This document shows positions 22,756 through 30,884 of a DNA stretch of 64,000 nt, in pieces; within the stretch, counting starts at the first letter, position 1, and the number at the start of each line of letters is the position of its first letter. Source of the DNA: Clostridiales bacterium (GTDB lineage: Bacteria > Bacillota > Clostridia > Oscillospirales > Oscillospiraceae). The translations under genes were made by a program, and so were the position numbers. The stretch covers positions 1 to 64,000 of the forward strand of contig JAHAEW010000002.1 of NCBI GenBank assembly GCA_018374635.1. The letters are read 5' to 3'. Under the pieces are notes generated by a model, which was not told the origin of the DNA, searched no databases, and worked only from the letters and a program-made list of their open reading frames with translations.

Positions 22756-24234
22756 TTAGAGAATGATGCAGATCAGTCCGCCGGACCCCTCGTTGATGAT
22801 TCGCTGGAGGGTCTCCCGCAGCTTTCCGCGGGCGTCCTCCGGCATCCGCTTGAGCTTGGTGTTGAGGTCCTCACTCACCAGTTCATGGAAGGATTTCCCG
22901 AAAATGTTGGACTGCCAGATGGCCTTGGTATCCCCCTCAAATTCCTGGAGAAGATAGTTGATCATCTCCTCGCTCTGCTTTTCATTTCCGACAATGGGAG
23001 AGACCTCCGTCTCGATGTCCGCCCGAATCATATGGATGGAGGGCGCAGACGCTTTCAGACGGACTCCATACCGCCCGCCCTGCTTGACGATCTCGGGCTC
23101 CTCCAGCACAAGCTCATCTGTGCTGGGGATCACGATGCCATAGCCGGTCTGCTTCACATCCTCCAGGGCAGAGGACACCTTATCGTACTCGCATTTGACA
23201 TGGGACAGCTCGGTCAGCAGCCCCAGAAGATCTCCGTCGTCGTGAATGGCAAAGCCGGACTGCTCGGAGATCGTCCCATAGAACAGGCTCCGGGGCAGAT
23301 CCAGGGTGGCGGCCGCTACACCGGTCCCAAGGCTGATGGCGGAGATCTGCGCGTTGCTGACGTTTTCGCAGGAGGCGATGGAATGGACCGCCTGTTCCAC
23401 GTCCCGAATCCGGCGCATCCCACTGGCGCCCTCCCGGATGGCCGCATAGAGGCTGCTCTTGATGGGATGGGCATAGTCCAGCGCGTCCACCCAGGGGGGC
23501 AGGAACAGGTCCAGCTCCTTCACCGGGAACTCATAGAGCACTCCCTTGATGATATCGCGGACATCCGCCTCATTCAGCTCCAGGCAGTTTGCCACCACAC
23601 AGGTCACATCGTACCGGGAGGAGAGGTCGGCGCGGATGGCCTGCGCCCGCTCGGAATTCGGGTAGGCCGAGTTGAGCACCACGAGGAAGGGCTTTCCCAG
23701 CTCCTTCAGCTCCGAAATGACCCGCTCCTCGGCCTCCAGATAGTCCTCCCGGGGGATGTCCGTGATGCTGCCGTCTGTGGTGATCACGATCCCGATGGTG
23801 GAGTGCTCCGCGATCACTTTGCGGGTCCCGATCTCCGCGGCCTCCGTCATGGGGATCTCATAGTCGAACCAGGGAGTGGTCACCATACGGGGACTGTCGT
23901 CTTCCATCTGTCCCACCGCCCCGGGGACCAGATAGCCCACGCAGTCGATCAGCCGGACGGAAAAAGCCGCTCCGTTCTCCATGGTGACTTCGACCGCATC
24001 CTCCGGTACGAATTTCGGCTCCGCGGTCATGATGGTCCGTCCGGAGCCGCTCTGGGGCAGTTCGTCTCTGGCCCGCTCCCGCCGGTAGACATTCTCAATA
24101 TTGGGGATGACCATAGTCTCCATGAACCGCTTGATAAAGGTGGACTTTCCGGTCCGCACCGGTCCTACCACACCAATATAAATATCACCCTCGGTACGCA
24201 GAGCAATATCCTCATAGATCTTGCGCTCTTCCAA
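22756..24234 (-). CDS. spoIVA: Stage IV sporulation protein A (coat morphogenetic ATPase)
   Basis: 492 residues, the same length as B. subtilis SpoIVA, from a TTG at 24234 with AAGGAGG eight bases upstream. SpoIVA hydrolyses ATP and polymerises on the forespore outer membrane as the base of the coat. Walker A is GPVRTGKST (~residues 24-32). The GTPase-like domain continues through VVLNSAYPN, and the protein ends in the conserved GGLICIIL. In Clostridia it binds SipL, whose gene lies directly upstream. Expected in the mother cell under sigma-E. An upstream ATG would add 14 residues without a ribosome site. Confidence 0.96.
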   Translation of the reverse strand: MEERKIYEDIALRTEGDIYIGVVGPVRTGKSTFIKRFMETMVIPNIENVYRRERARDELPQSGSGRTIMTAEPKFVPEDAVEVTMENGAAFSVRLIDCVGYLVPGAVGQMEDDSPRMVTTPWFDYEIPMTEAAEIGTRKVIAEHSTIGIVITTDGSITDIPREDYLEAEERVISELKELGKPFLVVLNSAYPNSERAQAIRADLSSRYDVTCVVANCLELNEADVRDIIKGVLYEFPVKELDLFLPPWVDALDYAHPIKSSLYAAIREGASGMRRIRDVEQAVHSIASCENVSNAQISAISLGTGVAAATLDLPRSLFYGTISEQSGFAIHDDGDLLGLLTELSHVKCEYDKVSSALEDVKQTGYGIVIPSTDELVLEEPEIVKQGGRYGVRLKASAPSIHMIRADIETEVSPIVGNEKQSEEMINYLLQEFEGDTKAIWQSNIFGKSFHELVSEDLNTKLKRMPEDARGKLRETLQRIINEGSGGLICIIL

Positions 24235-24302
24235 TTGCAATTCCTCCTTCGGCCGGATGCGAGGGCTTCCCCGCATCCTGTGTACCGGTCGTTTTCCCTA
24301 TA

Positions 24303-24331
24303 TAGCTATGGGGATAAGCTCTGACTTATAC
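24303..24331 (-). promoter_or_regulatory. Possible sigma-E-type promoter for spoIVA
   Basis: The minus strand reads GTATAAG (24331-24325), a 14-nt spacer and CATAGCTA (24310-24303). The spacing fits the sigma-E consensus, but several bases do not match. Confidence 0.35.
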
Positions 24332-24369
24332 CTCACCGGCCAGAAAATCAGACGCCCGCCCCAGGTACA

Positions 24370-24409
24370 CCGCCGCCGCAGCCCATAGCCTGCGCAGCCG
24401 CGGCGGCGG
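24370..24409 (-). terminator. GC hairpin just after sipL
   Basis: 10-bp perfect arms (24370-24379 with 24400-24409) start six bases after the sipL stop codon. There is no U-run, so it may be a pause or partial terminator, or protect the mRNA end. Confidence 0.35.
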
Positions 24410-24415
24410 TCTCCA

Positions 24416-25948
24416 TCAGGCACGTTTCCGGGGGATCAGAAGAAGCTGCCCGCCGGGAGCCTGCTCTTCCTCCAGTGCATTGGCCCGGCAGATCTCGGCC
24501 ATGGTGGTCCCATAGCATTTTGCAATGTCCCACAGCCGCTCTCCCCGTCCGACCATCCGCAGCACGATGGAGGGCTGGTGGTCACGGTCCCTGGGGGAAT
24601 CCGGATCAAGCCGGGCCGCAGAGATCCCGGTGATGGGCTCGCTGCGCAGGGCCATATAGCGGAATTCCACCGCAAACCGCACCTCGATCCCGCCCGCGGT
24701 GGGCGTTGCAAAGACAGGCTCGGGACAGCGGCAGACACAGGTGCAGCTGCACCCCTCCGGCAGCTCCAGCCCGCACGGCACCGAAAAGACGCGGGATACG
24801 CTGCCCGACTCTCCGCCCTCGGTGCGGTAAAGGATGGTCGCGCGCACCTCTGCCTCCAGAATCAGCCGCTCTCCCTCCCGGTTCTGGGTCATCCGCCCCA
24901 GGGAGAGGTACGCGTCCAGGATATTGCCGATCGACTCTCCGCACTCCACCACCTCCCGCAGAGCAGGCGTCTTAACGCTGCGGTCGATGAGATGCTCCAT
25001 GGAATGGGTGCAGCGCTCCGCCTCCAACAGATAGGAGGTGCTGTACAGATCGCACAGGACTGCCATACTGCGTTCCGCCCGCAGGACGGCCTGCGCCAGC
25101 AGTTCCAGCGCAACATGGATGATCCTTCCGTCTTCGCCCGACTCCAGGCTGCACTGGACGTCAGTGGCGATGATTTCCAAGGCACAGTCGGACTCTTCCC
25201 CGCCGCCCGAGACCTCCATAATTTGAGAGAACGGAAGCTCAAAGAGACTGTCGCAGATTTGATGATCCACGCTGCGGTAGAGGATTTGGAGATTGACATT
25301 TCCCTTGAAGATCAGCTTATTCCCAATCACCTTGGACTCGGTACATACTACCGTCATACGCTGTTTGAGCAGCTCCGCGGCCTGGGGTTTGCTGCCCGGC
25401 AGGGTCACCTCATCGGAAAATTGGAAGGGCTTTTCCTGTACGCACACCACGCCGTAGGTGTGGCAGGTCTCACAGAGCTGTTCGACCCCGGTTTTGCTCT
25501 CTGCGTGCACACTGGAGCACACCGCCTCTTCCCGTGGAGCATACCCCTGAAGCTCCACCGCGATCCCAACCCGGACCAATACCTTGCGGGGATTGAGCGC
25601 ACGGGTCTCCGCTCCCTCGATCCGGGCCAGGGAGACGAGGCTGCACCGGTGGTTCAGCTTGGCTCCATCCACTCCGCCGCTGAACGGGATGGAGACATCC
25701 AGCCGGCGGATTCCCTCCTCTCCATCCGGCAGGTACAGGACGCATGCGCGGATGGTACCGGAAACGGCCGCATGTCCCTCTGATGCTTCCCGGCTTTTCA
25801 GTTCCACCCAGCCCTCGGTATCAATGATCCGCAGGATATCCGGGCAGGCGTCCGGTACGATCATCTCCATGGTCTCTTCCTGAAACAGCGTGGTGTTCAA
25901 AACTGTCTCATAGCCGCTCAGCTCGGTCCGCTCTAATTCCAGTTCCAT
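24416..25948 (-). CDS. sipL: SipL-like spore coat protein (SPOCS/DUF3794 domains plus LysM)
   Basis: 510 residues. In C. difficile, SipL binds SpoIVA through its C-terminal LysM domain and is needed for coat attachment. Here DUF3794/SPOCS-type repeats fill residues ~30-440. A LysM domain (VGRGERLWDIAKCYGTTMAEI) lies at ~460-505. The ATG at 25948 follows AAAGGGAG. The gene lies between spoVM and spoIVA, on the same strand as both, which strongly supports the assignment over a generic LysM protein. Confidence 0.9.
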   Translation of the reverse strand: MELELERTELSGYETVLNTTLFQEETMEMIVPDACPDILRIIDTEGWVELKSREASEGHAAVSGTIRACVLYLPDGEEGIRRLDVSIPFSGGVDGAKLNHRCSLVSLARIEGAETRALNPRKVLVRVGIAVELQGYAPREEAVCSSVHAESKTGVEQLCETCHTYGVVCVQEKPFQFSDEVTLPGSKPQAAELLKQRMTVVCTESKVIGNKLIFKGNVNLQILYRSVDHQICDSLFELPFSQIMEVSGGGEESDCALEIIATDVQCSLESGEDGRIIHVALELLAQAVLRAERSMAVLCDLYSTSYLLEAERCTHSMEHLIDRSVKTPALREVVECGESIGNILDAYLSLGRMTQNREGERLILEAEVRATILYRTEGGESGSVSRVFSVPCGLELPEGCSCTCVCRCPEPVFATPTAGGIEVRFAVEFRYMALRSEPITGISAARLDPDSPRDRDHQPSIVLRMVGRGERLWDIAKCYGTTMAEICRANALEEEQAPGGQLLLIPRKRA

Positions 25949-25997
25949 AGTGTTCCACTCCCTTTGGCAAAGGCACGTTCGCCTTCGTGTTTGAAAC

Positions 25998-26026
25998 ACT
26001 ATATGAAAAGAGCGGCCGGAGTATTC
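25998..26026 (-). promoter_or_regulatory. Sigma-E-type promoter for sipL, nested in the spoVM terminator
   Basis: The minus strand reads GAATACT (26026-26020), a 14-nt spacer and CATATAGT (26005-25998). Against the sigma-E consensus KMATATT-N14-CATACAHT this is 6/7 and 6/8. The -35 lies in the loop of the preceding terminator hairpin. Confidence 0.55.
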
Positions 26027-26036
26027 CGACCGCTCT
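26005..26036 (-). terminator. Terminator after spoVM
   Basis: An 11-bp stem with one G-U pair (26009-26019 with 26026-26036), a 6-nt loop, then TTTTCAT on the minus strand. Confidence 0.8.
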
Positions 26037-26072
26037 TCCAGACAGAAGGATGTAACAGCAGCATTTCGGTCT

Positions 26073-26144
26073 TTACCGCAGACCGAACAGCGTACGGAGG
26101 ATCCCCCGAAACGCTTTGGGAGACCGTACAACGACAATTTTCAA
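26073..26144 (-). CDS. spoVM: SpoVM, forespore-membrane anchor peptide of the coat
   Basis: Only 23 codons, from a TTG at 26144 with AAAGGAG ten bases upstream. The peptide runs MKIVVVRSPKAFRGILR and so on, ending TLFGLR. It matches SpoVM: a hydrophobic N-end, a proline at residue 9 exactly as in B. subtilis SpoVM, then an amphipathic basic helix. SpoVM senses the convex forespore membrane and recruits SpoIVA. Order supports the call, since thiN lies upstream as in B. subtilis, and sipL and spoIVA follow. Gene finders easily miss it because of size and start codon. Confidence 0.9.
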   Translation of the reverse strand: MKIVVVRSPKAFRGILRTLFGLR

Positions 26145-26308
26145 GACGGAGCACTCCTTTCGGTTTTTTCCAGCCAAGCGCGTCCCCGGTATCCCAGTGC
26201 CGCGCCGATCCCCAAGGTCACAAGGCTCGCCGGATAGAGCAGCAGCGCAAGCGTGACCGCCGTACCGGCCGCCCACCCTGCCGTCTGTTTGTTCAGCCAT
26301 TGCGGCAA
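26141..26308 (-). CDS. Small membrane protein translationally coupled to spoVM
   Basis: 55 residues from a TTG at 26308 with AAGGGGGCGG upstream. It begins MPQWLNKQTAGWAAGTAV and has one long hydrophobic stretch (~residues 10-42, with a central proline) and a basic, charged tail ending in ERSAPS. Its TGA overlaps the TTG of spoVM (TTGA), so both are probably made together. I know no named family; it could be a sporulation membrane peptide. The alternative is a chance frame, but the coupling and the membrane-type composition argue against that. Confidence 0.65.
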   Translation of the reverse strand: MPQWLNKQTAGWAAGTAVTLALLLYPASLVTLGIGAALGYRGRAWLEKTERSAPS

Positions 26309-26406
26309 AATGACCGCCCCCTTCGCAACTGGCTTCTATCCCCAGTATACGCAGAGCGCGGTCATCTGTGCCTCTTTTTCTCACCGGCTCAACCGGCGGC
26401 TGTATG

Positions 26407-27060
26407 CTACACTTCCCGCTCGCTTCGGATGAGAAGGGCGCGGCCATCCCCTACCGTAACGGAAACGGCCTGCGCCGTGGGCTGGTTGCTCACCGTGAGG
26501 GTATCCCCCCGCTGGATGGCAACATCCGTTAAAGGATACTTTACCCCGTCAATGGATACCCCCTCCACCCGGCGGTCCAGCGGGAGCAGAGAGAGGTAGC
26601 GGTAGCGGGCCCCCCGCGCCGGACGGAACGTCACGGTCTCACGATCCAGCAGGCGCACCTCATTGTCCCCGTCGATCAGGACGCCCTGCCCGCCCCGGGC
26701 CTTCAGCCACTCCAGCAGCACCAGGTTAAATGCCGTGTGGTCCAGACGGCGCCCCCCCAGACATCCGCACAGGAGGAACTCCGTGCATCCGGCGGAAATG
26801 GCGTAGTGCAGCGCCGCCTGAAGGTCTGTCATGTCCTTTTCCACAGGAAGGGTGACGCTGGGCACGCCGGTATAGGGCGCTCCGCCGGAGTCCCAGTCCC
26901 CCACCACAAAGTTCGGCTTACAGCCGGCGGCCAGGGCGTTATTCAGTCCGCCGTCGGCACAGTAGACCTGCTGGTCCGGCCTGCGGTATTCTTCCAGAAA
27001 GGACCAGTCCCCGCACGGGACCGAGCCGAACACCAGCGCACGCTTTACTTTCGCTTCCAC
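26407..27060 (-). CDS. thiN: Thiamine pyrophosphokinase
   Basis: 217 residues. It transfers pyrophosphate from ATP to thiamine to give TPP. Family marks are CADGGLNNAL, the acidic VVGDWDSGG motif, EKDMTDLQAAL and the GGRRLDHTAFN loop, all in the N-terminal half. The C-terminal half is the TPK-binding beta domain. The start is GTG at 27060 after GGGAGGTG, overlapping rsgA by 16 nt. The position next to rsgA and spoVM matches B. subtilis. The ~98 nt to the next gene hold no clear terminator. Confidence 0.95.
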   Translation of the reverse strand: MEAKVKRALVFGSVPCGDWSFLEEYRRPDQQVYCADGGLNNALAAGCKPNFVVGDWDSGGAPYTGVPSVTLPVEKDMTDLQAALHYAISAGCTEFLLCGCLGGRRLDHTAFNLVLLEWLKARGGQGVLIDGDNEVRLLDRETVTFRPARGARYRYLSLLPLDRRVEGVSIDGVKYPLTDVAIQRGDTLTVSNQPTAQAVSVTVGDGRALLIRSEREV

Positions 27061-27926
27061 TCCGGCACCTCCCTGGCCTGCTCATACAGGCGTACATAGC
27101 TGGCGTGCCGGCTTGGCGCGATTCTTCCCTCCCGGACCGCCTGCCGGACCGCGCACCCTTTTTCTTTGATGTGGGCGCAGCCCTGGAAACGGCACTGATC
27201 CAGATAGGGCCGGAATTCCCGGAAGGTCCCGGGAAGCTCCTCCGGCCTCCACAGCTCGTGTAGCTCGGTATCAAAGGAGGAGAAGCCGGGGGTGTCCGCC
27301 ACCACCGCCCCGTTGGAAAGGCGGAAAAGCTCTACATGGCGGGTGGTGTGGCGTCCGCGGCCCAGCTTTTCACTGACCGCGCCGGTCTCCAGGCTGAAAT
27401 CAGGCTCCAGCGCATTGAGGATGCTGGACTTGCCCACCCCGGAGTTCCCAGTAAAGGCACAGGACTTGCCGGCAACGACCTCCCGCAGACGGTCGATCCC
27501 CTCCCCGGTCTCGGCACTGACGCGGAGGGTGGTGAAGCCCGCCGCAAGGTAGGTCTGGTAGAGGGTCTCCGCCGCGTCCAGATCACATTTGTTGATGCAG
27601 ATCACCGGCTCACAGTTCCGGCTCTCCGCAATGGAGACCACCCGGTCGATCAAAAAGGGATCGGTGACCGGGATGGCGCCGGAGGCGATGACGACCAGCA
27701 TCTCGACGTTGGCCACGGCCGGGCGGGAAAACTGGTTCCTGCGGGGCAGGATCTCATCCAGCGCGCCGCTCCCATCCCCCAGGTCGGTAAAGACTACCCG
27801 GTCCCCCACCAGAGGGGTCTGCTTCTGGTGGCGGAATTTTCCCCGGGCCCGGCAGGTGACCACCGCCGTACCGGTGTCAACGTAATAGAAGCCGCTCAGG
27901 GCTTTCAAAATCGTTCCTTCTGCCAT
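27045..27926 (-). CDS. rsgA: Ribosome small-subunit-dependent GTPase A
   Basis: 293 residues. It is a circularly permuted GTPase for late 30S maturation. An N-terminal OB fold is followed by G4 (INKCDLD), G1 (FTGNSGVGKSSILNAL, ~residues 163-178) and G3 (DTPGFSSFD). The C-terminal zinc knuckle has C(x)7H(x)5C in QCRFQGCAHIKEKGCAV. The ATG at 27926 lies 2 nt after the prkC stop. Confidence 0.95.
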   Translation of the reverse strand: MAEGTILKALSGFYYVDTGTAVVTCRARGKFRHQKQTPLVGDRVVFTDLGDGSGALDEILPRRNQFSRPAVANVEMLVVIASGAIPVTDPFLIDRVVSIAESRNCEPVICINKCDLDAAETLYQTYLAAGFTTLRVSAETGEGIDRLREVVAGKSCAFTGNSGVGKSSILNALEPDFSLETGAVSEKLGRGRHTTRHVELFRLSNGAVVADTPGFSSFDTELHELWRPEELPGTFREFRPYLDQCRFQGCAHIKEKGCAVRQAVREGRIAPSRHASYVRLYEQAREVPEWKRK

Positions 27927-27928
27927 AC

Positions 27929-30058
27929 TCAAAAATCAATGATCTCGCTGCTGGAGATCTGTCCGTCGATGTACACCACCACTTCCTGAGAGCCGGTTCC
28001 CGTGACAGGCACCTGAATGCTCCCCTGACTGGTGGCAACCTCCTCTCCAAAGGCCTCGCTGTCGCCCACCATGACCCGGACCATGACATACTCACGGCCG
28101 TCCTGGGGGAGCGAAATGGTGATGGTATGGGAGGAGGGCTGCGTCTCTCCGCCCGGGTCATCGGATACTTCCGGCGGCGTGGGCGTGTCGGTAGGCTTGG
28201 GCTCCGGTCCCTTGCTCACCGTGAGGGTGAGGGTCGCACCCTCCTGCACCTCCACATTGGGGTTGATGGACTGATCGATGACGATTCCGGCCTCTGCCAC
28301 ATCGTCATATTTCTCAGAGACCTTCACCACCAGGTTATACTCCTTCAGCATCTCCTGGGCCTTGTTCAGGGTCTGCCCGATGAGAGACGGGATGGTGATC
28401 ATCTTGCTCGGCTTGCCCTCGCTGACATAGAGCGTGATGGTCTGTCCCTCACGCAGCTCACTCTCGGCCTCCGGGTCGGTACGGATGACATAGCCGGACT
28501 CCACCTCTTCCGAGGGCTCCGTCTCGACCTCCACAGTCAAGTTCAGGTCAGGGAACTGGTTCTTCAGCTTCTGCTGGGCCAGTGCCTGCTCCTGGTTGAC
28601 CAGATCCAGCATTTTCGGGACCTCACTGCCGGCACTGAGCTGGACCCTGATGACCCGATTTTCCGTGGTGTCCCGCAGGGTGGTGTTGGCGCCGGGCGAC
28701 TGGTGTGCAATCGTCCCCTCCGGATAGGAGCTCTCTATGGCCTCTCCGTCTTCCTCAATAGTAAAGCCGCCTTCCTTTACAGCGTCCAGTTCTTGTGCCT
28801 CTTCCAGGGTATAGCCCATTACATCTGGAATGGTGATGTCCTGGGTCTCGGGAAAGGCATTTCCGAAGATGCTGACCAGAAAAATACCGATACCCACCAG
28901 GAAGATCAGGATGGCGCCGACCGCGGCAATAATGGGCCACTTGCTGGCCGGCTCCTCCGCTTCCTCATAGTAGTCCTCGCTGCGGCGGCTGGATGGACGA
29001 CTGGACGGACGGCTGCCCGCGGTGTCTCCGCTGTGGCGTACCCCAGACTCCGGCCCTCTGTGGCGCGGAATGCGCTGTGTGGCATCCTCCGCCTCGTCCG
29101 GATGGGGCAGGCGGCGTCCGCCAGTCATGGCGCTGGGCGTATTGGCTCCGATAATCTGGGTTGGCTCATCCGCTTCGTCGGTCAGCCGGACGTCCTCCGG
29201 GCGGAACTCAAAGTTGATGTTGGGATTCTTCCGGAACTCCTCCAGGTCGGCCAGCATGGCGTCGGCCGAAATGTAGCGCTGGTTGACATCCGAGGCCATG
29301 GCCTTCAGAGTGATGGCCTCCAGCGCCTCCGGAATCCCGGGCTCCAGCTCACGGGGCGAGAGCGGAATGGAGTTGATGTGCTGGATAGCCACCGCCACCG
29401 GGGAATCTCCCTCGTACGGCAGCCTTCCGGTCAGCATCTCGTAGAGCACCACGCCCGCGGAGTAGATGTCGGAGCGGGCGTCGATGTGGCTTCCTCTGGC
29501 CTGCTCCGGAGAGATGTAGTGTACCGACCCCAGCGCCTCCTGCGTCATGGTATTCTGGCTGGCCGAGGTCAGCCGGGCGATGCCGAAGTCGGCCACCTTG
29601 ATGCTGCCGTCCCGCAGCACCATGATGTTGTGGGGCTTGATGTCCCGGTGGATGATGCCGCGGCTGTGGGCGTGGGAGAGAGCCTTCATGATCTGGATGA
29701 TAAAGTGGAGGGATTCCTTCCAGCTCAGCTTTCCGCCCTTCTTCTGCATATACTGCTTGAGGGTAATGCCCTCCAGCAGCTCCATGACGATATAGTCCAC
29801 GTCGCCGGATTTGCTCACGTCGTACACCGCCATGATATTGGGGTGGGAGAGCATGGCCACGGCCTGGGACTCATCGTGGAAGCGGCGGCGAAACTCTGCG
29901 TCCTGGGCCAGCTCTTCCTTGAGGATCTTAATGGCCACCAGACGGTTGAGCCGGTGACAGCGGGCCTTATAGACCACCGCCATGCCTCCGGTCCCAATCC
30001 GCTCTAAAATCTCATATCGGTTGTCGAGTAACTTCCCTATGTATTGATCCATAGTCAT
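27929..30058 (-). CDS. prkC: Membrane Ser/Thr kinase with PASTA domains
   Basis: 709 residues. The kinase domain (~residues 13-275) has GTGGMAVVYKA, the ATP lysine in VAIKIL, the catalytic HRDIKPHN and ADFG. A Ser/Arg-rich linker follows, then one transmembrane helix (~380-402). Three PASTA domains (~410-615) and an acidic Pro/Thr-rich stretch with a C-terminal beta-type domain lie outside the cell. PrkC binds muropeptides and in spore formers can trigger germination. It is paired with the phosphatase gene 9 nt upstream. Confidence 0.96.
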   Translation of the reverse strand: MTMDQYIGKLLDNRYEILERIGTGGMAVVYKARCHRLNRLVAIKILKEELAQDAEFRRRFHDESQAVAMLSHPNIMAVYDVSKSGDVDYIVMELLEGITLKQYMQKKGGKLSWKESLHFIIQIMKALSHAHSRGIIHRDIKPHNIMVLRDGSIKVADFGIARLTSASQNTMTQEALGSVHYISPEQARGSHIDARSDIYSAGVVLYEMLTGRLPYEGDSPVAVAIQHINSIPLSPRELEPGIPEALEAITLKAMASDVNQRYISADAMLADLEEFRKNPNINFEFRPEDVRLTDEADEPTQIIGANTPSAMTGGRRLPHPDEAEDATQRIPRHRGPESGVRHSGDTAGSRPSSRPSSRRSEDYYEEAEEPASKWPIIAAVGAILIFLVGIGIFLVSIFGNAFPETQDITIPDVMGYTLEEAQELDAVKEGGFTIEEDGEAIESSYPEGTIAHQSPGANTTLRDTTENRVIRVQLSAGSEVPKMLDLVNQEQALAQQKLKNQFPDLNLTVEVETEPSEEVESGYVIRTDPEAESELREGQTITLYVSEGKPSKMITIPSLIGQTLNKAQEMLKEYNLVVKVSEKYDDVAEAGIVIDQSINPNVEVQEGATLTLTVSKGPEPKPTDTPTPPEVSDDPGGETQPSSHTITISLPQDGREYVMVRVMVGDSEAFGEEVATSQGSIQVPVTGTGSQEVVVYIDGQISSSEIIDF

Positions 30059-30067
30059 TACCCTCCC

Positions 30068-30802
30068 TTACTCAAACTGAAACAGGACACAGGTCACATT
30101 ATCGGGCGCGCCCCGGGATAACGCGATGTCCAAAAGCCGGTGGCAGCATTCGCCCACCGGACCGCCATGGAGTACCTCATAGAGCATCTCCTGATCGCTG
30201 ACCACGTTGGAAAGTCCGTCCGAGCACAGAAGAAGCGAGTCCCCGCTTTCCAGTTTCTTACGGTAAAAATCCGCCCTTACGTGTTCCTCGGTCCCGAGGG
30301 CTCGGGTAATAAGGTTTTTCTGCGGATGGTTGCGTGCCTGTTCCGGCGTGATGTCGCCCCGCCGGACCATGTCTTCCACCAGTGAGTGGTCACGGGTCAC
30401 CTTTTCGATCCCATTTCCAGAGATATAGTAGGCGCGGCTGTCCCCGATATTCAACAGGTACGCCATGTCCGACAGCACCAGAGCCGCCACCATCGTGGTC
30501 CCCATCCCATGGCAGTCCGGGTCCGTCCTGGCCCGGCGGTAAACCACCGCATTCGCCCCTGCGCTGCCCTGCGCAAGAAGCGCTTCCGGGTCCTCCTCCG
30601 GCGTCCCCGGCGGAAGGTCCTGCAATGCCTCAACAAATGCCTCGACCGCCAACATGCTGGCGATATTTCCGGCACGCGCGCCGCCCATCCCGTCACAGAC
30701 CAGGCCGACCGCCAGGTCTTCGGAGAGAACGTCCAGGTAGTAAGTATCCTGATTCTGCGGACGGACGCAGCCCTTATGTGTGATTCCCCATGCTTTTATC
30801 AT
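30068..30802 (-). CDS. stp: PP2C-type Ser/Thr protein phosphatase, partner of PrkC
   Basis: 244 residues. A PPM-family metal-dependent phosphatase with QNQDTYYLD, VCDGMGGARAGN, GDSRAYYI, LCSDGLSNVV and GAPDNVTC, the five usual metal and phosphate motifs. It removes phosphates placed by PrkC. The ATG at 30802 opens MIKAWGITHKG; a longer frame is unnecessary. It lies between rlmN and prkC in the long operon, as in B. subtilis (prpC). Confidence 0.95.
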   Translation of the reverse strand: MIKAWGITHKGCVRPQNQDTYYLDVLSEDLAVGLVCDGMGGARAGNIASMLAVEAFVEALQDLPPGTPEEDPEALLAQGSAGANAVVYRRARTDPDCHGMGTTMVAALVLSDMAYLLNIGDSRAYYISGNGIEKVTRDHSLVEDMVRRGDITPEQARNHPQKNLITRALGTEEHVRADFYRKKLESGDSLLLCSDGLSNVVSDQEMLYEVLHGGPVGECCHRLLDIALSRGAPDNVTCVLFQFE

Positions 30803-30884
30803 AGTAAACAGCCTTCTTCTCCACATCGATTTTTCCGCAGCCCATCCCATGCGGATCGGGATGAGCCCGTCTCACCGCCGCTGC

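Noticed and set aside
22678..24324. 548-codon plus-strand frame opposite spoIVA
   Set aside because: Shadow of a confidently assigned gene.
26145..26447. Longer frame extending upstream from spoVM and overlapping the end of thiN
   Set aside because: The TTG at 26144 has the ribosome site and the SpoVM pattern. The upstream codons read out of frame through the 55-residue gene.
26309..27060. A TPP riboswitch near thiN
   Set aside because: thiN lies inside an operon and no THI-box fold was recognised around it.
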